A stretch of 11,917 nucleotides of DNA. Origin: Endomicrobium sp. (GTDB lineage: Bacteria > Elusimicrobiota > Endomicrobiia > Endomicrobiales > Endomicrobiaceae). Of the stretch, positions 1 to 6,240 are shown piece by piece. The notes below the pieces were generated by a model, which saw only the letters and a list, made by a program, of their open reading frames with translations, was not told the DNA's origin and ran no database searches. Each line of letters begins with the position of its first letter. Within the stretch, counting starts at the first letter, position 1. The stretch covers positions 1 to 11,917 of the forward strand of contig JAITAQ010000017.1 in NCBI GenBank assembly GCA_031283985.1, written 5' to 3'. Both the position numbers and the translations under genes were made by a program.

Positions 1-1
1 G

Positions 2-100
2 GATAATTTGAGAAAAGCCGGATACAACAAACCTTTCATGGAGTTGGAAGATTCTGTTAAAGATTACTGTTCTTATCTAAAAAATAAATCTTATTTGTAA
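2..100 (+). CDS. hldD: ADP-L-glycero-D-manno-heptose 6-epimerase, C-terminal end (partial)
   Basis: Only the last 32 codons are present; the 5' part lies outside the window. The frame starting at base 2 reads LRKAGYNKPFMELEDSVKDY and ends SYL-stop. This matches the C-terminal tail of HldD (RfaD), which typically reads LRxAGYxKPFxxxxEGVxxY. HldD is a cytoplasmic NAD(P)-dependent epimerase that makes ADP-L-glycero-D-manno-heptose, the last step of inner-core heptose supply. The heptose kinase gene starts only 36 bases downstream, so the two are probably co-transcribed. No catalytic residue is visible in this fragment, so the call rests on the tail motif and the neighbour. Confidence 0.8.
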   Translation, partial: DNLRKAGYNKPFMELEDSVKDYCSYLKNKSYL

Positions 101-126
101 GTAAACGTTGACAACTTTATTAACTT

Positions 127-130
127 GGAG
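127..130 (+). promoter_or_regulatory. Shine-Dalgarno GGAG that sets the rfaE1 start
   Basis: GGAG lies 6 bases upstream of the ATG at 137. It overlaps the alternative in-frame TTG at 125, which therefore cannot use it. This favours the ATG at 137 as the start. Confidence 0.6.
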
Positions 131-136
131 CAAGCG

Positions 137-1120
137 ATGGAATTATTAAAATTGATTTCTTTGTTTAAAAAACAAACAATTTTGGTTGTCGGCGATACTA
201 TGGTAGATAAGTTTATATGGGGAAAGGTTATAAGAATTTCACCTGAGGCTCCGGTTCCAGTTGTTGAAGTTACAAAAGAAACCGAAGTTCTTGGTGGTGC
301 TGCAAACGTAGCAAACAATATAACAGCATTAAATGGCAAAGCGTTTATAGTTAGTGCGATTGGTGAGGATATTACAGGAAAAACTTTAATAGAAATACTT
401 TCTGGGAAAAATATAAATTACGATTATTTAGTTTATAGCTCTCATCGTCCGACGATTATAAAAACAAGAATTATTGCTGCAAGTCAGCAAGTAGTTAGAG
501 TAGATAAAGAAGTAAAGGGTGTTTTTGAACGATCTACCGAACTGAAAATTATAAAAAATATAGAAAAAGCTATTCCTAAAGCAAACGCAGTGATAATTTC
601 CGATTACGGCAAAGGCGTAGTAAGTCATACTGTTCTTAAGAAAACAATTGCTCTTGCAAGAAAATACAAAATTCCTGTCACAGTTGACCCTAAAATAGAA
701 CACTTCAAAAAATACAAAAAAATTACAACAATGACTCCAAATGAAAAAGAAGCGATAGAGGGCATGGGATTAAAAAATATAAAAACTGACAAAGATATAG
801 CGGTTTTAGGCAAGAAAATCTTGAAGACTTTAGGATCAAATTCAGTCATTATCACGCGCGGCGAAAAAGGGATGACACTTATAGAGCCTAATAATAAAAT
901 TACGAATATTCCCACAAGAGCAAAAGAAGTTTATGACGTTACTGGAGCTGGCGATACAGTTATTTCCACTATGACATTGGCTTTGGCTGCTAAAGCAGAC
1001 TTGTTAAGCGCAGCTGAAATTGCAAACTTTGCAGCAGGAATAGTGGTCGGCAAACTTGGTACAGCAACTACAAATTCTCAAGAGCTTGAAGAAGCTGTTA
1101 AGGATTTTTATAACAAATGA
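137..1120 (+). CDS. rfaE1: D-glycero-beta-D-manno-heptose-7-phosphate kinase (RfaE domain I type)
   Basis: A 327-residue PfkB/ribokinase-family kinase that phosphorylates heptose-7-phosphate at C1 on the way to ADP-heptose for LPS inner core. The N-terminus has VVGDTMVDKFIWG. The glycine-rich substrate motif GGAANVANN is at residues 53-61. The PfkB signature DVTGAGDT is at 267-274, with D273 as the expected catalytic base. The protein ends after the kinase domain, so the cytidylyl/adenylyltransferase half found in bifunctional HldE is absent and must be supplied by a separate gene not seen here. An in-frame TTG at 125 would add four residues, but the SD position favours ATG 137. The stop overlaps the kdsB start as ATGA, which implies translational coupling. 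Confidence 0.92.
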   Translation: MELLKLISLFKKQTILVVGDTMVDKFIWGKVIRISPEAPVPVVEVTKETEVLGGAANVANNITALNGKAFIVSAIGEDITGKTLIEILSGKNINYDYLVYSSHRPTIIKTRIIAASQQVVRVDKEVKGVFERSTELKIIKNIEKAIPKANAVIISDYGKGVVSHTVLKKTIALARKYKIPVTVDPKIEHFKKYKKITTMTPNEKEAIEGMGLKNIKTDKDIAVLGKKILKTLGSNSVIITRGEKGMTLIEPNNKITNIPTRAKEVYDVTGAGDTVISTMTLALAAKADLLSAAEIANFAAGIVVGKLGTATTNSQELEEAVKDFYNK

Positions 1121-1839
1121 AAACGGCGGTAATTATTCCTTCAAGATACGGTTCAAGTAGGTTTCCAGGAAAGCCGTTAGCTGTAATAAAAGGAAAGCCT
1201 CTTATTGAGCATACTGTTGAGAAAGTAAAAAAATGTAAAAAAGTTGACTATATTGCAGTTGCTACGGATGACAAAAGGGTTTATAATTTTGTAAAAAGTC
1301 TTAAGATTGATGTTTTTATAACTCCTAAAGCTTGCAAAAGCGGTACAGATAGAGTTGCTTTTGTTGCGTCAAAGTTTTTAAAAAGATTTGGAATTTTTAT
1401 TAATGTTCAAGTCGATGAACCTTTAATAGATCCGGTGCTTATAGATGAGATTATAAAGTCACTTAAAAAAGATGATACTGTTGAGTATATAACTGCAGCT
1501 TTTCCAATAAAAGATGTTGATTCAATAAATAACCCTAATGTTGTAAAGGTTGTTTTTGACAAGGATATGTACGCTTTGTACTTTTCAAGGTTTGCAATCC
1601 CGTTTAATAGAGACGGCTTGAAAATAAAATATTACAAGCATATGGGGATATACGGATACAAAAGAAAGTTCTTACTAGATTTTTCTAAGACTAAAAACAC
1701 TCTTTTAGAAAAAGCTGAAAGCCTTGAGCAGTTGAGGGCTCTTGAAAACTGCAAAAAAATCAAAATTGTAGTGTCCAAGAAAGATTCTGTAGGAGTGGAC
1801 ACTCCGAAAGATATTGTAAAAGTTGAAAAATATTTGTAG
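1117..1839 (+). CDS. kdsB: 3-deoxy-manno-octulosonate cytidylyltransferase (CMP-Kdo synthetase)
   Basis: A 240-residue cytoplasmic enzyme of normal length that activates Kdo with CTP to CMP-Kdo for lipid A glycosylation. Family motifs run in order: IIPSRYGSSRFPGKPL (residues 6-21), ATDD (49-52), SGTDR (75-79), the acidic motif at 96-102, HMGIYGY in the second half, AESLEQLRALEN (200-211) and GVDTP (226-230). One oddity is that the acidic motif reads NVQVDEP, where the family normally has NVQGDEP, so V99 replaces a conserved glycine. The frame is otherwise undamaged. The ATG overlaps the rfaE1 stop by four bases, and kdsA follows after 13 bases, so the gene sits inside a tight LPS-precursor operon. 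Confidence 0.93.
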   Translation: MKTAVIIPSRYGSSRFPGKPLAVIKGKPLIEHTVEKVKKCKKVDYIAVATDDKRVYNFVKSLKIDVFITPKACKSGTDRVAFVASKFLKRFGIFINVQVDEPLIDPVLIDEIIKSLKKDDTVEYITAAFPIKDVDSINNPNVVKVVFDKDMYALYFSRFAIPFNRDGLKIKYYKHMGIYGYKRKFLLDFSKTKNTLLEKAESLEQLRALENCKKIKIVVSKKDSVGVDTPKDIVKVEKYL

Positions 1840-1840
1840 T

Positions 1841-1845
1841 AAGGA
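1841..1845 (+). promoter_or_regulatory. Shine-Dalgarno AAGGA that sets the kdsA start
   Basis: AAGGA lies 7 bases before ATG 1853 and immediately after the kdsB stop. It favours 1853 over the in-frame TTG at 1823, which would lie inside kdsB with no comparable SD. A second ATG at 1849 is out of frame. Confidence 0.65.
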
Positions 1846-1852
1846 AAAATGT

Positions 1853-2677
1853 ATGCGGATAAAACGAGTAAAAATAGGCAAAAATGTTACTTTAGCAAAT
1901 GATAAACCTTTTGTCGTAATAGCAGGACCTTGTGTTATTGAAAGTGAAAAGCACGCTTTAACTTTAGCGGCAAGTTTAAAAAAGATAACATCGGAATTAA
2001 AAATTTCTTTTATTTTTAAAGCTTCTTATGACAAAGCTAATCGTTCTTCCTTGAGCTCTTTTAGAGGACCAGGCGTAGAAGAAGGTTTGAAGATTTTAGG
2101 TAGGATAAGAGAACAGTTAAAAGTACCTGTAATTACTGACGTTCATAATGAAAGTCAAGCGCATATAGCCGCTGGAGTTGTGGATTTTTTGCAGATTCCA
2201 GCATTTTTGTCCCGTCAGACAGATTTAATAAAAGCATGTGCTCTTACTGGGAAACCTATTAACATAAAAAAAGGACAATTTTTAGCTCCTGAAGATATGA
2301 CTAATGTTATTAAAAAAGCTGAAAGTTGCGGCAATAATAAACTGACTTTGACGGAACGAGGTGCTTCATTTGGTTATCACAACTTAGTAGTTGATTTTAG
2401 AAGTTTGGAAATAATGAAGAAAACCGGATACCCTGTTGTTTTTGATTCTACTCACAGCGTTCAGCTTCCTGGAGGACGAGGAATTTGCAGTGGTGGCAAT
2501 AGAGAATTTGTTTTTCCTCTTGCCAAAGCGGCTGTGGCAGTGGGCGTTGCCGCATTGTTTTTAGAAGTTCACAATAATCCCGATAAAGCTCTTTCTGATG
2601 GAGCAAATAGTTTGGAATTAAAGAACTTTAAGCAGTTTCTAAAACATATCAAAGCTATAGACAAGGTGGTAAAATAA
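1853..2677 (+). CDS. kdsA: 3-deoxy-8-phosphooctulonate (Kdo-8-phosphate) synthase, metal-dependent type
   Basis: A 274-residue enzyme condensing phosphoenolpyruvate with D-arabinose-5-phosphate to Kdo-8-phosphate. Conserved blocks are AGPCVIES (24-31), FKASYDKANRSS (55-66), FRGPG (70-74), ITDVH (94-98), LQIPAFLSRQTDLI (113-126), TERGASFGYHNLVVDFRSL (167-185), FDSTHSVQLPGG (197-208) and ALSDGANS (246-253). The metal-binding set of the class II (Aquifex-like) enzymes appears complete: C27, H201, E238 and D249. Non-metal enzymes such as that of E. coli have Asn in place of the Cys, so a metal-dependent enzyme is inferred. Length and motifs indicate an intact gene. It is followed by a 106-base stretch with no recognised gene before kdsC. 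Confidence 0.95.
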   Translation: MRIKRVKIGKNVTLANDKPFVVIAGPCVIESEKHALTLAASLKKITSELKISFIFKASYDKANRSSLSSFRGPGVEEGLKILGRIREQLKVPVITDVHNESQAHIAAGVVDFLQIPAFLSRQTDLIKACALTGKPINIKKGQFLAPEDMTNVIKKAESCGNNKLTLTERGASFGYHNLVVDFRSLEIMKKTGYPVVFDSTHSVQLPGGRGICSGGNREFVFPLAKAAVAVGVAALFLEVHNNPDKALSDGANSLELKNFKQFLKHIKAIDKVVK

Positions 2678-2783
2678 AATATGAAAGCTCATTTGAAGTT
2701 AAAAGAGATAAAGATGTTTTATGGAAACCTTCAATTATGCCATGGCTTAACGGCGAAAACTCGAGCAAGCTTGCGACAGAATA
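2678..2783 (+). other. Unassigned short stretch between kdsA and kdsC, possibly a gene remnant
   Basis: This stretch lacks a recognisable full gene. An ATG at 2681 opens a 36-codon frame ending at 2791. A second frame, with no usual start codon, runs from about 2680 to a TAA at 2782-2784 and includes DKDVLWKPSIMPWLNGEN. That TAA overlaps the kdsC ATG by one base, as the end of a real operon gene often does. In related LPS loci an arabinose-5-phosphate isomerase gene (kdsD/kpsF) can sit at this position, but neither frame shows any motif of that family. The product is not recognised. It could be the two ends of a gene lost by deletion, or merely a leader region. Confidence 0.3.
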
Positions 2784-3320
2784 ATGAATAATAGTGAAAT
2801 TTTGGAAAAAGCCAAGAATATCAAACTTTTTGCCTGCGATGTTGATGGTGTTTTAACGCACGGCGAGATAATTATTTTTAATAATGGATATGAGGTTAAA
2901 ATATGGAACGTTAAAGATGGCATGGGATATAATTTATTGTCAAAAACGTATCCAAGAATCAAAACTGCATGGATTACAGGAAGAGGATCAGTTCAAGTTG
3001 AAACTCGTGCAGCTGAGATAAAGATAGATTATTTGATTCAAAATTGTATGAGTAAAAAAGAAACTCTGGAAAGAATAGTAGAAAAAGAAAATTTAGACTT
3101 GTCCCAAGTAGCATACATAGGGGATGATATTGTTGATGTTCCTGTCTTAAAATCCGTAGGTCTTTCATCGTGTCCCTCTGATGCTTGTGCTGATGCGAAA
3201 GAAGCTGCGAGTTTTGTTTCAGCTCTTAACGGTGGTGATGGAGTGGTTAGAGAGATGATAGAGATTATAATGAAAGCTTTAGGCGAGTGGAAAAAAGTTT
3301 TTGAAAAGTACGAATGCTAG
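2784..3320 (+). CDS. kdsC: 3-deoxy-manno-octulosonate-8-phosphatase
   Basis: A 178-residue HAD-superfamily phosphatase without a large cap domain, hydrolysing Kdo-8-phosphate to Kdo and acting between KdsA and KdsB. HAD motif I is FACDVDGVLT, with D19 as the expected nucleophile and D21 as acid/base. Motif II is ITGRGS (64-69). The motif III lysine is around 91-92 (KKETL). Motif IV is YIGDDIVDVPVL (111-122), with D114 and D115. The C-terminal NGGDGVVREMIE matches the family tail that closes the neighbouring active site in the tetramer. Length is typical (about 170-190). There is no good SD before ATG 2784, and the ATG overlaps an upstream TAA, so translation may be coupled to the preceding stretch. 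The 3' end overlaps the dead lpxL start at 3314. Confidence 0.92.
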   Translation: MNNSEILEKAKNIKLFACDVDGVLTHGEIIIFNNGYEVKIWNVKDGMGYNLLSKTYPRIKTAWITGRGSVQVETRAAEIKIDYLIQNCMSKKETLERIVEKENLDLSQVAYIGDDIVDVPVLKSVGLSSCPSDACADAKEAASFVSALNGGDGVVREMIEIIMKALGEWKKVFEKYEC

Positions 3321-4281
3321 ATTTTAAAAAAGTTCGCAGAAGAATATAATATATTATTACGGCGCATATATTTTTTCAAAGTTAGTTTTTTTGCCTTATA
3401 AATTTTTAGTTGGTTTTCTTAGCTCTTTTTTTTTGCAGGATAGCTTATTATGTTGTCATAGATGGAGCTAGACGCTCTAGAAAAAATTTAAAAGAAATGT
3501 TTTTCTAAAAAATCAAATGAAGATATAAAAAAAATGGTAAAAAATAATTAAAAAAAACAATATAAAGGATTTTGGGAATTATTGACAATGGAGTGGTGAT
3601 AATATGAATAACGAAACAGTTTCTTCGACAGAAAAAAAGAAGAAACGTACGGTTGTTGTCGTCAGAATCTATGACGATATTAAAGACGCTTTAAAGCGAT
3701 TAACAACCGAGTCAATTGCAGCGTATCGACTGTCATTAATGAGGTGTTGGCAGAATTCGTATTGCAAAAATGTAAAAAATAAAAAAATAAAAAATTACAA
3801 TTTGCGTAAAAGTGTGAGAAAAATGATTAACGAAATAAATATAAGGAAGCTTGAAAAATGGCAAAGGGATACTTTTTGCAAGCGTCCATACGGGTAACTG
3901 GAAAATAACCGCTGCTATAATGGCAGAAATGGAAAATCTTCAGATTCTGAAATTAAGCTTTTAAGAGCTTTAAAACGAGGCGAAAATATAGCGATGCTTA
4001 TAGATCAAGACGTATATGTTGCGGGAGTTTTTGTTAATTTTTTTCGATCAAAACGCGTGGACGACTATGTAGCGTTTGATCAAAGAATATGCGAATACAA
4101 ACACAAAACTGTGGTTAATGGTCCGATAAGCTTTACAAAAACAGACGATTTTGAAAAAGATGTTGAAAAACTTACGCAAGGTGTTACATCTATTTTGGCA
4201 GAGCATATAAAGCGTTATCATGAGAACTGAGTTTTGTTTCATGACAAATGGAAAACAAATCCTGAAGAGGTTAAAGGATAA
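3314..4281 (+). pseudogene. Lipid A biosynthesis (lauroyl/myristoyl) acyltransferase of the LpxL/HtrB family, degraded
   Basis: Joining the three + frames piecewise recovers an LpxL-type membrane acyltransferase. It starts at ATG 3314 inside the kdsC end (MLDFKKVRRRI, then TAA at 3347). It continues as LVFLPYKFLVGFLSS, RIAYYVVIDGARRSRKNL, and KSNEDIKKMVKNN followed by TAA at 3549, then KKQYKGFWELLTMEW and TGA at 3597. Frame changes fall in poly-T tracts (3371-3376, 3426-3434, 3500-3504). After about 200 bases of other sequence the family core returns as GKGILFASVHTGNWKI (from 3860). The HX4(D/E) acyltransferase motif reads H-TGNW-K there, so the acidic residue is lost. Next come a TAA at 3962, an apparent deletion, and then LKRGENIAMLIDQDVYVAGV. 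The C-terminus reads DVEKLTQGVTSILAEHI; a TGA at 4228 stands where Trp is expected, and then VLFHDKWKT follows to TAA 4279. It cannot be functional. Confidence 0.88.
3604..3782 (+). pseudogene. Small ribbon-helix-helix (CopG/Arc-type) DNA-binding protein, single frameshift, nested in the lpxL wreck
   Basis: An ATG at 3604, with GGAG at 3590-3593 as a plausible SD, opens a basic N-terminus (STEKKKKRTVVVV) and then RIYDDIKDALKRLTTES. At about 3713 the frame must move by one base. The new frame continues NCSVSTVINEVLAEFVLQ and KCKK to TAA 3780-3782. The joined 60-residue product fits a ribbon-helix-helix fold: one beta strand, helix A, a short turn with Ser-x-Ser, and helix B with the VINEVL pattern. 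Such proteins are dimeric transcription repressors, often antitoxins. No toxin gene is visible beside it. Without correction the frame runs on to 3897 through lpxL-derived sequence, giving a 97-codon artefact. The family assignment is by pattern only. Confidence 0.65.
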
Positions 4282-4284
4282 GTC

Positions 4285-4815
4285 ATGAATTTTTATAAAA
4301 AAAGATTTATTTTGTGCATATCTACTTTTTTTTTTATTTTTTTGTTTTTAGGAGGATGTAAATCAGAAAAAATTGTTATTGAAGAAATGCCGCCAATGTC
4401 TAAGCATACTATAGAGAAATTTACTATAACTCAAACCGAAAATGGAAAACTAAAAATGATAATAGAAGCAGAATCGGCTATTATAGATGAAAAGTGGAGT
4501 ATTGCTCACTTAAAGCTTCCTATAGTAAAGTTTTATGATAAGGGCAATTATGTTTCTACGCTTACTGCGGAAAGTGCTGATATAAACTTGGAAACATACG
4601 GTGTTAAAGGAATAGGCAAGTGTGTTATTGACACAGCAAATAATGAGCATTTGCAAACTACGAATTTAATGTACAATGCAAAAAAGAATTTACTTTATAG
4701 TAATAACAATGTTAAAATTAAAAAACCTGGACAGATGATATACGGAACGAGGTTTGATGCAGATGCTAAACTTGAAACAATTACTATTAAGAATCAGCGA
4801 GCGGTTCTTGATTGA
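4285..4815 (+). CDS. lptC: LPS export protein LptC-like, predicted lipoprotein
   Basis: A 176-residue protein with a basic N-terminus (KKR), a strongly hydrophobic segment and a lipobox L22-G23-G24-C25, so it is probably lipid-anchored with a periplasmic beta-jellyroll domain. The body is beta-rich (residues 43-176, with repeated strand patterns such as LKMIIEAESAIID, TAESADINLE and LLYSNNNVKI), as expected of LptC/OstA-like proteins that pass LPS from the LptBFG transporter to LptA. Most proteobacterial LptC proteins use an uncleaved membrane anchor instead. Identification leans on the order lptC-lptA-lptB as well as fold pattern. An SD AAAGGA lies 6 bases before ATG 4285. The hydrophobic segment is encoded by T10 and T7 runs (4326-4335 and 4337-4343). 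lptA starts inside the 3' end. Confidence 0.8.
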   Translation: MNFYKKRFILCISTFFFIFLFLGGCKSEKIVIEEMPPMSKHTIEKFTITQTENGKLKMIIEAESAIIDEKWSIAHLKLPIVKFYDKGNYVSTLTAESADINLETYGVKGIGKCVIDTANNEHLQTTNLMYNAKKNLLYSNNNVKIKKPGQMIYGTRFDADAKLETITIKNQRAVLD

Positions 4816-5449
4816 TTTTGTTGTTTCGTTATCTGTTGCTTTTTTTATCACAGCAATTTCTTGCGCTCAGGATTCAATATTTAAATCGAAAACGTTTGAT
4901 AATAAAAATACGGAAATAATTGCTGACAAAACATCTTTTAATAAAAAACATTCAGAATTTTTGGCTTCTGGAAATGTAAAAATTGTATCAAAATTTACAA
5001 GCGGTGAGAGAGTTGAAGCATCGGGAAATTTTGCCAAGTATAATACAAATGCAGGAAAAGTCAAGCTTTGGTGTAGGGATAAAAAAACTTCAGTAAAATA
5101 TTTTGTCAAAGGTTCGTCGACGCCTATTATAATATGGGCGGAAGAGATGCAATTTGATAAGAATAGTGAAAACATAAAAGCATACGGCGATGTGTTTGTT
5201 GTTACATCTTCAGGTACTGTTCGCTCCGATAATGCTACATTTGATCAAAAGACATCAGTGGCAGTATTTAAAAAAGATAAAAAAAAACCTATTGCAGAAG
5301 TTACATATAAAAGCAAAAAACAGCTTTATGAAGCTAATAAAATAATTTTTTACGACACTGACACTAATGATGTTAAAAAAATATTTATGAAAGGAGATGT
5401 TAAAGGCAAAATAGAAATGGAAGATACAATAAATGATACTAAGAACTGA
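4763..5449 (+). CDS. lptA: Periplasmic LPS-bridge protein LptA (OstA-like)
   Basis: About 228 residues from ATG 4763. A basic stretch and a hydrophobic segment (residues 15-33) end in AISCAQDS, a likely export signal cleaved after SCA; the ISC could also act as a weak lipobox. The mature part shows the OstA/LptA repeat pattern: EIIADKTSFNKK, EFLASGNVKIVS, VEASGNFAKYN, IIIWAEEMQFDKNS, IKAYGDVFVVTSSGTVRSD and KIFMKGDVKGKIEMED. These stacked strands form the groove that carries LPS across the periplasm. The start is uncertain: ATG 4757, ATG 4763 and TTG 4808 are all in frame, and GAGG at 4749-4752 suits 4763. The gene overlaps lptC upstream, and its last 17 bases overlap lptB, so translation is probably coupled. 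Confidence 0.82.
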   Translation: MLNLKQLLLRISERFLIDFVVSLSVAFFITAISCAQDSIFKSKTFDNKNTEIIADKTSFNKKHSEFLASGNVKIVSKFTSGERVEASGNFAKYNTNAGKVKLWCRDKKTSVKYFVKGSSTPIIIWAEEMQFDKNSENIKAYGDVFVVTSSGTVRSDNATFDQKTSVAVFKKDKKKPIAEVTYKSKKQLYEANKIIFYDTDTNDVKKIFMKGDVKGKIEMEDTINDTKN

Positions 5450-6152
5450 AAAATTATTTAAAAAATATAAGCACAGAATGGTTGTAAACGGTATAAGCAT
5501 AAGCGTTAGACAAGGCGAGATTGTAGGATTGCTTGGTCCTAACGGAGCCGGAAAAACCACAATTTTTTATATGACTGTCGGTCTTGTTAACCCATATGAC
5601 GGAAGCGTTTATTTGGGAGACAAGGAGGTTACTGATTGGTCTATGTATCAAAGATCACGTGCGGGAATCAGTTATCTTGATCAAGAAACATCAATCTTTC
5701 GCGGTTTGAGCATAGAAGATAATTTAATGGCTGTTGCTCAAATGCTTACTGTTTCAAAAAGTGAGCAACAGGAAAAAGTTGATTCGTTGCTTGAAGATTT
5801 TGGTCTTATAAGACTTAGGAAACAGATGAGCGTTACTCTTTCAGGTGGCGAAAAAAGAAGACTTGAAATTGCAAGGGCGCTGGTAACCAATCCTAAATTT
5901 TTACTTTTAGACGAACCTTTTGTAGGAATTGATCCAATTACTGTTGATGATATACAAAAAATTATAAAAAGTCTTAGAGACAGAGGATTGGGAATTTTAA
6001 TAACAGACCATAACGTAAGAGAAACTCTTGAAATTATTGACAGAGCTTACATTATTTATGAAGGGAAAATTTTACTTGAGGGTAGCGCCAAAAAATTATT
6101 GGAGAATCCTAAGGCAAAGAAAGTGTATCTTGGCGATAATTTTAAGATGTAG
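5433..6152 (+). CDS. lptB: LPS export ABC transporter ATP-binding protein
   Basis: A 239-residue cytoplasmic ABC ATPase, almost exactly the family length, that powers LPS extraction by LptFG. Motifs seen are Walker A GPNGAGKTT (35-43, K41), Q-loop YLDQETSIF (81-89, Q84), signature LSGGE (136-140), Walker B LLLDEP (157-162, E161) and H-loop TDHNVRETL (191-199, H193). SIFRGLSIEDN after the Q-loop is typical of LptB rather than of amino-acid transporters. The usual YLPQE has Asp in place of Pro. LptF and LptG are not in the window. GGAAG at 5419-5423 may serve as SD. It is the last gene of the envelope operon, and a promoter-like region follows. Confidence 0.95.
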   Translation: MILRTEKLFKKYKHRMVVNGISISVRQGEIVGLLGPNGAGKTTIFYMTVGLVNPYDGSVYLGDKEVTDWSMYQRSRAGISYLDQETSIFRGLSIEDNLMAVAQMLTVSKSEQQEKVDSLLEDFGLIRLRKQMSVTLSGGEKRRLEIARALVTNPKFLLLDEPFVGIDPITVDDIQKIIKSLRDRGLGILITDHNVRETLEIIDRAYIIYEGKILLEGSAKKLLENPKAKKVYLGDNFKM

Positions 6153-6186
6153 ATAAAAATAAAAATTTGTTGAATTTTCTTGATGA

Positions 6187-6215
6187 TTTAAAAACGTACA
6201 TAAATCTTGTATATT
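6187..6215 (+). promoter_or_regulatory. Putative sigma-70-type promoter for hpf-ptsN-hprK-rapZ
   Basis: TTTAAA (6187-6192), a 17-base spacer, then TATATT (6210-6215) lie in the only sizeable gap between intact genes in this half of the window (6153-6240). Both boxes are imperfect, and AT-rich DNA yields such matches by chance. A GGGAG SD (6230-6234) follows, 6 bases before the hpf ATG. Confidence 0.4.
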
Positions 6216-6240
6216 AAATAGTATCGTAAGGGAGAGAGGA

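Noticed and set aside
125-136. TTG start for rfaE1
   Set aside because: The only SD (GGAG, 127-130) overlaps this codon and is correctly spaced for ATG 137.
1823-1852. TTG start for kdsA
   Set aside because: It lies inside kdsB; the AAGGA SD after the kdsB stop fits ATG 1853, and the family length fits 274 residues.
3604-3897. A 97-codon open frame as one real protein
   Set aside because: Its first 37 codons belong to the RHH gene. After the frameshift it reads through out-of-frame RHH sequence and then remnants of lpxL, so it is a chimera.
3994-4230. A 78-codon open frame as an independent small gene
   Set aside because: It starts inside the conserved MLIDQD region of the LpxL family and ends at a TGA replacing Trp; there is no SD. 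It is a fragment of the pseudogene.
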